From positions 3,472,001 through 3,536,000 of the forward strand of contig NW_024037053.1 in NCBI RefSeq assembly GCF_015706575.1: a DNA stretch of 64,000 nt. The letters are read 5' to 3'. Within the stretch, counting starts at the first letter, position 1; the number at the start of each line of letters is the position of its first letter. The position numbers and the translations under genes were made by a program. The notes beneath the pieces were generated by a model. That model did not search any database and had not been told where the DNA came from. It saw only the letters and a program-made list of their open reading frames with translations. This DNA is from Patiria miniata. Taxonomy: Eukaryota > Echinodermata > Asteroidea > Valvatida > Asterinidae. This document shows, piece by piece, positions 39,801 through 49,363 of the stretch.

Positions 39801-42800
39801 TTACTTCGAAGCACGCGGCGCTGTGGACTCTCTCTGGAGGGTTCCGTGAAGAGAAATAGTTCAATGTCCGCCACATGCACAGCTCGTGTAGGCCGTTTAT
39901 CGCCACAGGGACTATTACCCCGTAAAGGATTTTTATCACCAATCCGGGCTATTAAAGTGCGTATAAATGCCATATCTAACAAGCAATTGCTGGTGTTTTT
40001 GTTTAAATCACATTCATACCTGTCACAAACAGATCCATTTTCATGACGGTATCCCTCGGAGCCCTGCAGTTTCATAACGGCAAGATTTACGGAAGGAGTA
40101 AGACAAACTCTAGGCTGCATCGATGCTGGAAACAAATATACCAGACACTGAACCTCACAACTGCCTTGCACTTTGTTACCACTAAATACTCGTTTGTTTA
40201 TCTCGATTCTTTTGTAAGATATTTAAAGTGAAAGAATCTCTCTAAAAGAGTAGTCAAGTTGGAGCAGTGGCCATTTCCTTGCCTTCTATCTCCGAGGCCC
40301 GGGTTCGAATCCTACCCAGGCCGAGGATTGGGATTTCTGTTCCAATGTGAAACCTACAGGAGCTCTTATAGAAAACGTTCCAGAGTTCTCCCTAAAAGAG
40401 TTCTGACCTTAAAAAATGAATTTTCTTCATCGTCTTCTTCCTCTTGGTTTCTCAAGGCTTTCGAGCTATTTCACAGTGCTTGGGCATTTAAAAAAAACGT
40501 CTTGTTTTTATTACCACAAAAATAAATAAACTACTACCCACAAGCATTTCAAAACCGCTTTGCTTTTTATAAAACAGATCCTGCACTTTCATTTGTATGT
40601 AGCAAAACTTTTATTCGTCAAATTCTCTGCCACAAACTATAACATCCTCTTAATTTCTCTTTAGAACACAGGGAACGGTCATAAAAATACTCTTCAGTCT
40701 CAATGCAGCTGCTGTTAAACCTGATTATTTTATTTTTTTATCATACTGCATTGGAAGTTGGCGACTGTCAAAGACCATTCGCAACGAGGCATCACGTCTG
40801 ATTTGCCGGTCAGGAACGAATCCACGCCTAAATGACCGACTAATAAGCCACTCCGATTTTTAATAGTCATAGACTTTTTTTCAATTTGGGAAAACCCATT
40901 TGATATGACGACCAAGATTATTGGCGATGCTTAATGACAGGCGGCGAGGCATTCGTACTCTTGTCAGTTTCCCCGCGCGACCCAGCTGGCCCCGGGTAGT
41001 TCATCACTTATCGGGGGTAGATAGCGTTTGGTATCCCCAAGAGGGCGGTGTGAGGTGTCGTTGTTGTGTGAGGCCAATCGAGACTGATTTGCCACCTGCT
41101 TCGATTCTTTCTTTTTCTGGTTCATCGATGGCAGGTAGTGACCATCGTCGGGGCGATAAAAAGAATCCGCGACCCGAACCCAAGAGTGCCGAATCAATAA
41201 TGCATTACGACGCACCAGTTATGACATTTCTCGTTTATTGGACCGAGAATAAAAACGTAAAAAAAGGAGGCCATTGTGTTCATCTGACTTATTTTTGACA
41301 TTCGTTCGGAATGGAATAATCAGGTCAGGTTTCAGATTCCGTTGGGTCGGGTATTACTTGTATACGATTGCTAATACTGAAATAAGACAGGAAAACAAAA
41401 ATGGATTTTTTTTTTAAGAATCTGACTGCGGGATTGAAATTCTAGTAGGTTGAAATTTCATCCTTTAGGTTTACTAATGGTGCTCCTGAAATATATTTGC
41501 AGTCTTTGCGGAGTGATCCATCATTTCGGTATAGGTAAATACCTTAATTCCTGTTTGTACCATAAACCAGGATTTTGTTTTACCCATTCTATGAATAGCC
41601 ACGCCATGCTGACGCAGTCCGCGTTGTCTTCTGTATACAAACCTGCAAAAGCTTCCAATGGACACACACTGATTGAAAAAATTGTATTTGACCAGCAGGG
41701 GAAAAATGACTGAAGAATGATGGACAAAATGGTTGAATGTGAGACAGGTAGTGTTCGTAGATCAGATAGATAAATCTTTCATTCACAGGACGCGGTAACC
41801 CACGCACGTACGGCTCACCTCCCCCCCCCGGTTTTTCAAAAGTACGTCCTGCAAAGGTTGACCTTTTTTCACTATTCTAATATGGCGCGGGACTCGGGCG
41901 AACGCCCGACTGCGATGACGTATGAAATCCAACACGTGCGTGTGAAATCCAACACCGACTGTAACCACGTTGGTAATTGCTTTGCTCAAGTAACTTGCTC
42001 GTTGGGAAAATTCAATTTAACATCTCGTTGTTAAGTCGGAGGGAGAAAGGTCACTTTTTGTGCAGATACTTTTTGGTATTTTTTTTCAATGAGCTAATTT
42101 TTAACTCGTCATTACATCGTCTTATTGGCATTCACAAATTCAGGCAAAATTTCAGACCTTTTAGACAGGACGTGTAATTAAGATGGGGCTTATGTAAGGA
42201 TTTTCTTCAACAGATCTCCAAGCATTGTTATTTTAGCTATTTGTTCCTTTATTTTGATCTTTGATGAAATCTTCAGATCTTGTAAAAAACAATATCCCTT
42301 TTAAAAAAGTTCAAAAGTGATCAAAAAGAAGGTTTCGGTGTGTCAATATAGACAAATAAACTCAACTAAACAAACAAAGAGCAAGCTACCACCAAGAACA
42401 AAATCAACCCATCAGCTTTCTGAACAGGTGTTTGTTACCGAAATTTGCTTCTTCTTTTCTGGTACAGATGTTACGCCGTGCTGTTTCCATTGGAGACCAA
42501 GTCTGTCATTACCATGGGCCGTACGCGCATAGCTATCCTCGTCATCTGGCTCTTCTCGCTAGTCATGTGCGTCCCAGCCTTCTTCTCAAAGGTAACGTTT
42601 CTCGTCTCGAAAGAACAAAATACCCTTGGCCTTTTAGCGGCGAACGACCGTCCGTTCTCTACACTCTAAAGAGTCTCTGTTCAGATTTGACCGGGGTTCT
42701 ATTTGGATTAATACATTTCTGTGTCAAAATGACACTTTTGCAAAGGTCTCCGGGTCAAAACTATATGGCTCGTAGATTGATTCAGAGAAGTGTCAATATT

Positions 42801-45800
42801 GACCCGGAAAAGTGTCAGCTTTGACCTGGAAAATGTCGTTTTGATTCGAGAAAATGTCAATTTTGACCCGGAAAAGTGTCTTTTGACCCGAGATAGTGTC
42901 AATTTTAACCCGGTAAAGTGTCAATTTTGTTCTAGGAAAGTGTTTATTTTGACCCGGAATAGTGTCAGATCTGACCCAGGAAAGTTTCAATTTGGACCCG
43001 GGAAAGTGTAAATTTTTACACATAAAGTGTAATTGAGCCCGGGAAAGTGTCAATTTTGACCCGGGAAAGTGTCACGTTTGATCCGGAAAAGTGTCAATTC
43101 GACCCAGAAAATTCTAAATTTTGACTCAGAAAAGTGGAAATTTTGACCCGGGAAAGTGTCAATTTTGATCCGGAAAAGTGTCAATTCGACCCAGCAAATT
43201 GTAAATTTTGACCCGGGAAAGTGTCAAAATGTACACTCTTGTGGGTCAAAATGACACTTTTCCGGGTCAAAATTGACACTTTCCCGGGTCAAAACTTGGG
43301 GTGGACCTATCTTCAGGAACTGGGAGGGGGAGGGGTATTGATATGAAGGGGGCTGTTGTTGAGTGAAGCCTTGTTAGGGGGTCGTGGGACTTGTCCCCTG
43401 GGAAGAGTTTGAAATTTACGGAACTTTAGCATTCCATTTAGGTCTATTGTTTTTGGCCACATTTTACTAGTGTCATAACATTAGTCTGCGGCTGACCGGG
43501 AGCGTTGGGGGAGGGGAGGAGGGTGTTAAACCCCACCAACACCCCATCCTAGATCCGCTGAACTGCCTTGTGCTTGCTTTGCTGTATTTTTTTTTTTTTG
43601 GAAACGGCTGAAATCCAATCTCTCCATAAGGGTCGTACTTATTTTGTACGTCCCAAGTAATGAAAAACAGCTGATTTCATAATTATTTCTGGTGTCGTGC
43701 TATGTCAAGTACCTTTCAAGCTAACGATTTGTAAACATTTATGGACTTTGCATTCCCAATTTTCACCTAAATTCATCATTTTACACCAACGTCTGCTGAA
43801 TTATAGTGCACAGGGTGCGAGCATCGCTTCATATTAATCAATTAAGGGCCACCTTCATCTTTTTGCTTGTCAACGACTGCTCCGCCTCTCAATTTTCCGC
43901 GTCTCGGTTATTATCGCCGAGGTTGCTCGCGGTTCTCATTCATCAATACTTCCCTAAAGTCCTTTCTACCCTGTCGTTTACCAGTGCGGCCCCGCGACCT
44001 AATACCTCCACCGTCCCCGGCCGAGCGCCGGCGCGTCGGAGGATCGTGCACTGTTTTTTTCGCTGGGGAGTTCTTCTTTCATCTTCGTCAGCGAGTCCCA
44101 AGTGTTCCATCATTCCGCTTAAGTCAAAAATAGGAGACGAAGTGTGATTCTAATTTATTTCTAGTCCCTTAATTGTAGAGGATTTGGGGCTTACACTCTT
44201 TTAGCGCTAATCATGAAGAATGACCATGCAGTCAAATAAATCGGAGTGATGAATGCTTTAGTCTTGACGTCGGATGGGCTAGGCTCGAGTCCAAACTCTG
44301 ACGAGCCACTTTTTCAATTTTCTCACGAAAACGTAAAAAAAACCCAACCAATTATAGCCGAAATCTTAAAAACAAACTGCTAATAGCAGTTTCACTTTTA
44401 ATTGCAAAAGAATATTACACGAAATCATAGGGGGAAAAAAATAATGTAGAGTATTATCAGCGAGTAAATCAGTGGTGTTTCATTAACAGCTCTTTTTGAC
44501 CAAAAAATATATTTTACGATCGATGTACATGTATAAGCTTCGATTGTGCACGAAAGATGGGCTTGAAAATAAGACCAACAGAGGGCGCCCGTGCTCTACG
44601 ATGGGGCCTTCGAGACTTCCAAATAAAAAACAATTCATCCAAAAACGGCTCGGCTTAAAAATTAATGTAGGTAATTGCAAGCACTAAACCCGACCTTGTT
44701 AAGTTGTAGAGTGTTAGTTTAACACGCAAGCTGGAAAATCGATTAATTAGCTTCTTAACACTTTTCGAAAATCTTTGATTTTATTAGTCGCCGTTCGAGC
44801 AGAAAATCACACTTAGCCTAAAACAGCTGACGGTGCACAGCCAGAACAAGGCTACGCAAATTAACTGTAATCCTAAAAAAAATAATTATTTCTAATTTCG
44901 CACTACTTATACAGCACTTCATTGCTTTCCTCTTCTGTGAGATCATTTCAAGTGTAAAAGATTGGACAGCTTCAAGGTCAAATAGGGCCGCTTAAAGATG
45001 ATTGCTCTGGGCTGTCCTAATAATTTGTTGAGCTCATCAATTGTCGTTTTTGGATTTTAGTGTTGTTAATAAAACCATTTAGTGGCCCGAAAACTTTCAT
45101 TGAAATGCCTGGACTCTTGTGTAATGGTTATATCATTCGACCACTGGAACATCTTGTCTGTCGATGGCATGTTGATCATTATTTGTTTCTAATAAAATAA
45201 AGGGCAAGACATTTCTAAAGGCAAAAACTGGTGAACACTCATACACCTCTGTCAAAATTTACAGTACACAAATAATGTGAAGACTGTTAAATTTCGATTT
45301 TCTTTTCCGAACGAAATTTAAAGGAATATAATGTCCTGTAAACAAATAAATTTGCCTGTTTGTTTTTGCAGGCCTTTATACAGTTGTAAAAATTAGTTTT
45401 AAATGGCGCGCTCCAGTTCAAACATTGCGCACACTATTCAAGTTCAGAACGAATTAGGAGCGTTGCACTTTTCTTAATTCTAAAGTTGATATTAAGAAGT
45501 TACTTACTGTCTTGTCATGGGCCGATTTTTGTTGTCTCATTGGAAAGCTCATAACTAATGTAATGCTAGAAATTTATCATTTCAGTTTGAAAATCTATTT
45601 TTTTAAGATGCCACACCTAAAAAGCATGTAAACACCAACTTTAAGCACATCGACTGATGTACCAATTGGGCCCATTTGTTCACCATTCTTTCACTTTTAG
45701 AAAATCTGGGAATTGATCCGAGGTGGCCTCGAGTGGACCGTCTGCGGCGACGGCTGGCCCACCGACGCGGTCACCATGGGCTACACCATCTACATCTGCG

Positions 45801-47173
45801 TGCTGCTGTTCGGTGTCCCAATCCTGATCATAGCCGTCTGTTACATCTTGATCATCGTTCGTCTGTTCACGGGCAAGCGTCTGACGCGGCACATGAGGCC
45901 GTTGTCGGCGGCCAACGTCCCCTTACAACGGATGCCGGTGGGAGGGGGCGCTCCCACGTCGGTGACCAGGGAGGAGACGGTGGACTGCCCCGGGTCGGAC
46001 GACGAGGGTGACGGTCGTCACGGCTCTGTGGAGGGAAAGCGGTGCGGTGGCTACTCCGCGGTACCTACAGGGCGCCCTCAGCGGAAACAGAGGACTGAAA
46101 CGCAGAAACTTCAGGTGTGTTGAATTCGCATGTCACATATCAGGAAATAAAAAGGCGGATCGGGGAGGTTTTTTTTAAAGGCGGTTGGGGAGGGGGGGGG
46201 GGGGGGGGCAACGTAGGCCTACCCCAACCCTGCATAAAACAAGTTTCAATTTTTAGTAATTAAACTCCAAGAGTGAAGACCATTGACATTTTAATAATGC
46301 GTGTCACCCTTGACCCTCTCCGGTTGTCCAAACATTTTTACATTTCAGAAGAGAGAGTGAGAGACAAAAGAAATGAAATTCGAAAAAGAGCGCCCTCAGA
46401 TTCAAATAAGGTCCACTCCCTAGCAAGGGCGGATCCAGAACACAATTTTTGGGGGGCCAAAAAAAATTTGGTCCTCCAAAAAAGTGGGTCAAAGAAATTA
46501 CGGCGTGGGGTTCGGGGCCCGCTTAAGGGCCCCGAAAATTTTTTGGATTCTAGATGCTCTGTGGTGCGATCTGAGGCAACTTCTGACCACTTTAACCAAT
46601 GTTTTTTTGAGGAAAAGATGGTGGTGTACTCATTGCCTGCCTTTTTTTGCGATGTCACATAAAAAAAAAATTGGTTTCGTTTTTTGGGGGGGGGGGCCAT
46701 GGCCCCCTTTGGCCCCCCCCCCCCCCCTGGATCCGCCCTTGCTCCCTAGTCTTTAATCGGCCAATCAATTCTTCATTTTTTTCACCTCCTCCTCTTATCA
46801 GCGCATCGTAGCCATGCTCATCGTGGTGGTGGTCGTGTTCCTCCTCTGCTGGGGTCCCTTCTTCACCTTCGCCGTCCTGCACCGGGCCGGCCTCTCCGGA
46901 GTCCCGGGCTACAGCGACCAACTCTGGAAAATCAGCCTGGCCCTGCACCTCCTGGCCTACGCCAACAGCTGCCTGAACCCGTTCATCTACGCCTTCATGT
47001 CGGAGAGTTTCCGGGAAGGGTTCATGCTGGCTCTACGCACGTGTATGGGGGGTAAGCAAGGGCAGGGCAGGCGGCGCATCAGCCAGCAGTCGACGTACTG
47101 GAGCGCGGTGAACACGCGGAACATGTCCCTCTCCTCTGCCAACTCGCCCCACCGGATCGGAGCGACTGTTTGA
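24889..47173 (+). CDS. class A (rhodopsin-type) peptide GPCR, four exons
   Basis: This is a seven-helix receptor at the plasma membrane, probably for a neuropeptide. Exons are 24889-25340, 42468-42591, 45701-46114 and 46802-47173, giving 453 codons plus stop with all joins in frame. Family landmarks are GN in helix 1 (N71), LADLL in helix 2 (D99), a disulphide pair C126 and C207, ERC in place of D/ERY at the end of helix 3 (150-152), W178 in helix 4, P232 and Y240 in helix 5, CWGP in helix 6 (346-349) and NPFIY in helix 7 (389-393). Helix 8 runs FMSESFREGF, with a possible palmitoyl cysteine C411. The N-terminus has N27 as a weak glycosylation site (NWTP). Intracellular loop 3 is long (about 80 residues). 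The start was chosen for its context (GGAATGG) and position before helix 1. The helix 3-4 region recalls GHSR/TRH-type receptors and helix 7 recalls orexin/somatostatin/opioid types, so I give no gene symbol. Confidence 0.88.
25377..25500. mobile_element. foldback MITE in GPCR intron 1
   Basis: The two halves are inverted copies with arms of about 60 bp, meeting at the perfect palindrome AGTGGCTGCAGCCACT (25431-25446). The outer ends read GGCTGTGTCCGAATT and its imperfect inverse. It begins only 36 bp after the exon 1 donor and encodes nothing. Confidence 0.75.
25501..26631. other. intronic stretch, nothing recognised
   Basis: This is intron 1 of the GPCR. A G-rich tract lies at about 26010-26055. 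No exon or known repeat was identified. Confidence 0.5.
26632..26935 (-). repeat. AGACCATGGTCT-ended dispersed repeat, copy 1
   Basis: This is an inverted relative of 59958-60331. It shares ATTAATTATGCAAGACAACC, GACCTCTAGATTTT, a CACGCGCTCT block, CCGAATTGACCAATCA, and the CTCCGATTGGCTGAGGCGCG end. A full TGACGTCA (CRE-type) site lies at about 26864. It lacks about 80 bp present in the other copy. Confidence 0.6.
26936..27659. other. intronic stretch, nothing recognised
   Basis: This is part of GPCR intron 1. Only short chance open frames are present. Confidence 0.5.
27660..28085 (-). mobile_element. tRNA-derived SINE family C
   Basis: On the minus strand the head has TGGTCCAATGGTTACGG (A-box-like) and GGGTTCGAATCC (B-box), then a long body with the CGCTATATAAGAC-type segment, and ends in an (ATT)n tail (plus strand ATAATAATAATAATAATA at 27670-27689). 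The tatatagcgc body motif is common in echinoderm and other invertebrate deuterostome SINEs as I recall. It is non-coding. Confidence 0.75.
28086..29274. other. intronic stretch, small tandem repeat
   Basis: This is part of GPCR intron 1. At 29084-29135 a unit of about 25 bp (CCTATATTTATTTGTTTCGT) is tandemly repeated about twice. No exon was recognised. Confidence 0.5.
29275..29570 (+). repeat. CATAAATACCT foldback family, copy C
   Basis: It starts ATTCATAAATACCTGAGACA and ends GGTATTTATGAATGGG, so both inverted ends of the family are present. The inner blocks CATTCCTATTGGTCGAGAGC and TTCTGCGCCACATCGAGCAG are conserved. Weak hairpin-like sequence with CCGGTTTTAAAC continues to about 29660. 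Confidence 0.65.
29571..31132. other. intronic stretch
   Basis: This is part of GPCR intron 1. A local hairpin occurs near 30003-30032 (CCCAGCTGACGCCCTCAAGG with its inverse GGGTCAGCTGGG). No exon was recognised. Confidence 0.5.
31133..31472 (-). repeat. CATAAATACCT foldback family, copy D
   Basis: This is the inverted orientation of the family: it begins with GGGAAATAAATATGTGC (the hairpin-side end), contains GATGTGGCGCAGAACGCAGC and GGGCTCTCAACCAATAGGAA, and ends at ATATTTATGAA. Confidence 0.6.
31473..32594. other. intronic stretch, nothing recognised
   Basis: This is part of GPCR intron 1. No supported exon or known repeat. Confidence 0.5.
32595..32800 (+). mobile_element. TTAA-1 MITE-like element, copy 3 (internally deleted)
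   Basis: This is 206 bp with both ends intact: TTAAAGGGACC at the left and GGACCCTTTAA at the right. The interior keeps the left third of the longer copies (AATGCACCTTTGTG, CCATTTTCAAGGG, and a CATATTTCTGAGCAAAA block) and then jumps to the right terminus. Of the four copies it shows the terminal inverted repeats best. Confidence 0.75.
32801..33429. other. intronic stretch with old repeat
   Basis: Bases 33305-33420 match 8710-8850 (ATTGCGCATGTCTAAATGAT, GGTCACGTGTGAGAG). The rest is unrecognised. This is GPCR intron 1. Confidence 0.4.
33430..33600 (+). mobile_element. SINE family B, 5'-truncated copy
   Basis: It matches 37131-37320 from the TGTGGATCGGGTTTTCAGTC block through CTCC(T/C)(C/A)C(T/C)GCTAAAACTG and the TTTCT.CAG segment. 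The tRNA-like head is mostly missing, with only a GGTTCGAATTAATCC remnant. Confidence 0.55.
33735..33895. repeat. ACTCGGACTCGGACTC tandem tract
   Basis: Degenerate repeats of GACTCGGACTCGGAC with inverted GAGTCCGAATCGAGTCC pieces. The unit is about 6 bp (GGACTC). It is non-coding. Confidence 0.75.
33896..35584. other. intronic stretch
   Basis: This is part of GPCR intron 1. Two GAGGGCGC motifs lie at 34522-34529 and 34704-34711. A short inverted piece related to the TTAA-1 interior occurs at about 34895-34935 (TTTTGCTCATGAATATGTAA). No exon was recognised. Confidence 0.45.
35585..35985 (+). repeat. GGAGGATTTTGCAGGATT dispersed repeat, copy 2
   Basis: This is the opposite orientation to 9588-9960. 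Here an inner unit ending CAGGCAGTGGTCACCCCTCC appears twice in tandem (about 35827-35927), so the element is internally duplicated. It is non-coding. Confidence 0.55.
35986..37084. other. intronic stretch, nothing recognised
   Basis: This is part of GPCR intron 1; short chance open frames only. Confidence 0.5.
37085..37350 (+). mobile_element. SINE family B, full-length copy
   Basis: It has a tRNA-like head with an A-box-like GGTTGGCGTAGCG segment and the B-box GGTTCGATTCC, then GTGGATTGGGTTTTCAGCCC, GGTGGGTTTTCCTTAG, and a tail around TGAGGAATCCCTGGTTTCAT. An inverted copy is at 47815-48065 and a truncated one at 33430-33600. Confidence 0.75.
37351..40247. other. intronic stretch
   Basis: This is part of GPCR intron 1. 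An open frame at 39403-39717 contains CCCGAAGATGGCCC and GATCGAAACGTCG, phrases I associate with non-LTR retrotransposon tails, so it is more likely repeat than exon. Nothing else was recognised. Confidence 0.45.
40248..40430 (+). mobile_element. tRNA-derived SINE, related head
   Basis: An A-box-like AGTTGGAGCAGTGGCC and the perfect B-box GGTTCGAATCC are followed by a GAGGATTGGGATTTCTGTTC body that resembles family B only loosely. It is treated as a separate or diverged SINE. Confidence 0.6.
40431..42467. other. intronic stretch up to GPCR exon 2
   Basis: This is the end of GPCR intron 1. The acceptor is TTTTCTGGTACAG. No other exon or known repeat was seen. Confidence 0.5.
42720..43300. repeat. 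GTGTCAATTTTGACCCGGGAAA minisatellite with inverted flanks
   Basis: The array has about 20 degenerate units of 20-23 bp from roughly 42790 to 43225 in GPCR intron 2. At both borders (42720-42745 and 43226-43295) units face the other way, as in GGGTCAAAATGACACTTTTC. Open frames through the array in both strands are low-complexity artefacts. Confidence 0.85.
43301..45700. other. intronic stretch of GPCR intron 2
   Basis: A GC-richer patch at about 43960-44100 has no known exon. A GAGGGCGC motif lies at 44581-44588. The rest is AT-rich and unrecognised. Confidence 0.5.
46424..46741 (-). mobile_element. hAT-type MITE, copy 1
   Basis: The ends are CAAGGGCGGATCCAG and its exact inverse CTGGATCCGCCCTTG. 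The exact 8-bp target duplication CTCCCTAG lies at 46416-46423 and 46742-46749. The orientation is opposite to copies 2 and 3. The element has no coding capacity, though G/C tracts create open frames that should be ignored. It lies in GPCR intron 3, ending about 50 bp before exon 4. Confidence 0.92.
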
Positions 47174-47814
47174 ATTCTTCAAATATGACAAGAAGGTTAT
47201 CAGCTTCGGTCCAAACATTTGGCCACCGTATCAAATGAACGAAATGAGCAATGCTCATAGCGATTTGTGGCAATTTTTTGCACATCAACAGTTGGAAAAT
47301 GTGTGATATCTTTGAGTGGTGGCAGTTTGTTGAGTGTTATCAGTTTTGATTTATTTTTTCAAAATGGCCGCCAATGTGCTTGTTACCGGATTAAATTATG
47401 TGATAACAATCATGTTTTGGCTGCCATTGTTTAAAAAAGTGATAGCATCCCAAAAGCTGCCACATCTGCAATGCTCACATTATTTTCCAACAACAAATCA
47501 GCATAACTTTGTCAAAAATCACAATAACTGAAGCATTATTCCCTCATTTTGATACCGACCAAACCCCCAGACTGATGGCCTTTGGCAAAGACCTTCATGA
47601 GAACGCAGGGATTCCTTTACTTAAGCCTCGTCAGTTTTACGTGTGGCGTTATTTCTAAGTGCATTTCCCGAACTTTGGTTCTATAGCTTCAGTGTTGTTT
47701 CAATCGATCAGCTACAGCATTTTAGTGGTAACCACTTGACTGTTACTGCCAAATTAATGTTGTTGTTTTGTAAATTTGGTTATAAATACATTGTTGTATT
47801 ATTATTTATTTCTG
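47174..47814. other. GPCR 3' flank
   Basis: This is a probable 3' UTR followed by intergenic DNA. No convincing AATAAA lies close to the stop; ATTAAA at about 47391 is the nearest candidate polyadenylation signal. Confidence 0.35.
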
Positions 47815-48065
47815 GTAATGAAACCAAGGATTCCTCAAAAGTGCCCTAGGCACTGTAGCTCGTAAGCCTGCAAAAACCTGTAGAGAGAAGACATTGAGAA
47901 GAAATTACAGTTTTCAAGGTGGGAGGAAAACCCCAGAAGCATAATGTTCTGAGGGAAAACCCACGGAATCAGGCAGGGACTGAAAACCAAATCCACATAT
48001 TGGCCCAGGCGGGATTCGAACCCGGGTCACAGCGGTGGAAGGCGAGGAAAGTAAGCTACACCAGA
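47815..48065 (-). mobile_element. SINE family B, inverted copy
   Basis: On the minus strand it carries the B-box GGTTCGAATCC, a GTGGATTTGGTTTTCAGTCC block, CCGTGGGTTTTCCCTCAG, and a tail matching ATGAAACCAAGGATTCCTCA inverted. It matches 37085-37350 along its length. Confidence 0.7.
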
Positions 48066-48218
48066 ATTTGGTCTAACTCTGCTCAGCCTTACAATAGGTG
48101 CGACTTCAAATGTGTAGTTTTTTTTACCAAATTAATCAATTTCAGCCAAGCATAAGTAGAATTTGTTGTATTGCACCCTTGTGATGTAAGTTATGCTAAG
48201 GTCTAACCCTTGACCTAT

Positions 48219-48807
48219 TTAAGGGGCCCATGTAATGTAATTCAAGTGTTTAATGGAGTCATTGAAAATGCACCTTTGTGTCCCGTTTAACCTTATTTTC
48301 AAGTTTCGTTTGGCCATTTTCAAAGGTATTCTGTGGTGCCTGTTTGGTTTTAATGCTTATAATGCGAATTTTGATATTCATGAGCAAAACTGTGATGTCA
48401 TTCTGTGCAGAAACCTCAATGTTACAGCTATCTAAGCACCAAAAATGTTGCTAGAATGTGGATATTTTGCTGTCATAAATTACCTTTTCTTCGGTGACTC
48501 GTTGTTGTGTCAGTACGTGGCAGTAAGCCAATAAGCAAACCTTTTTCACAAATGTTTTCAATGAGCAATTGCTAGGTTCACAATTCGAACAGAAAACCCC
48601 TAAACTGAGCAGTGCCCTCCTGAAATGACATCACAGCAACAGCGACCTCTATTGTTTGGACAAGCACGTAAACTGTGAAATGTTTAAAACGTGCACTTTT
48701 CAATAGAATTAACCGAAAAGGGATGTCAAATAATTTTCATACATTTAAGAGGAGTAGAAAGTTGCACAAAATATGTTTCTAAGAATAATTCATCGTAAGG
48801 CCCTTTA
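48219..48807 (+). mobile_element. TTAA-1 MITE-like element, copy 4
   Basis: The left end is TTAAGGGGCCCATGTAATG and the right end GGCCCTTTAT (decayed). It shows all the landmarks of the 600-bp form, including CAGTACGTGGCAGTAAGCC and TAGAAAGTTGCACAAAATAT. It lies between the GPCR and the CCDC152 homologue. Confidence 0.65.
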
Positions 48808-49363
48808 TGCCTCTCATGCATGGGGAAAAAAATCGAGAAAAATCTTTGCAATCTTGAGTCCAGTGTTTTAGGTAATGCAATGTGAGTTTTTGCACTGAAA
48901 TAACACAATAGACACAACAAAACCCTTGTAAATAACATACTAAGTTGTATTGTATAAAATTGTAAATCTTGTATTGAACTGAAATTAATGTATTGTGCAC
49001 AAATTATGTTTGTTTTTATTACATTATCTTATTTAATGCTGCATGCGTCGTTGTTCTAAGCGAAAATTGAAATACACTGATAGACAAACAGATGTCATAT
49101 CGCTGCATGTTTTATGTAATCAACGAAATAACTGTGAGAATAAAAGTAAAGTGTGACACTAACGGAATTATTTCATCATAATCCCGTCCTCTCGCGGACG
49201 CAGTAAAACGTGTACAGCGCCCTCAATAGTTTCACTGCCCGCGACCAAACTTTTGGCGAATGGACGCCGTTCACTGGTTTGCGACTGGCGTAAGATTTTA
49301 CCACCATTTTTGTTGACAAGTAGGCAAAGTTCGACAGATAATTTCACCCCCACGTAATCAGCG
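48808..49363 (+). promoter_or_regulatory. CCDC152 5' flank
   Basis: This is AT-rich until about 49170, then a more GC-balanced 190 bp leads to the start codon. ACAGCGCCCTCAATAG at 49214-49229 contains the recurring 8-mer GCGCCCTC and resembles the CTCF core as I recall it. No TATA box was evident. Confidence 0.35.

Noticed and set aside
40248..40330. Functional tRNA gene
   Set aside because: The B-box is perfect but no clean acceptor stem or anticodon arm could be drawn, and SINE-type body sequence follows.
42708..43053. Open frames with repeated FDPEKCQF/LSRVKIDT-type peptides
   Set aside because: They are translations of the intron 2 minisatellite in several frames and on both strands, not genes.
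43806..44147. 113-codon open frame in a GC-richer patch of GPCR intron 2
   Set aside because: Two overlapping frames are open, with no domain and no clear splice sites. It may be a regulatory patch, but there is no evidence for one.
46338..46700. Open frames of 90-130 codons in and next to the hAT MITE copies
   Set aside because: Similar frames appear in more than one MITE copy on both strands, and their ends fall in G/C runs of variable length. The MITE is too short for a transposase.
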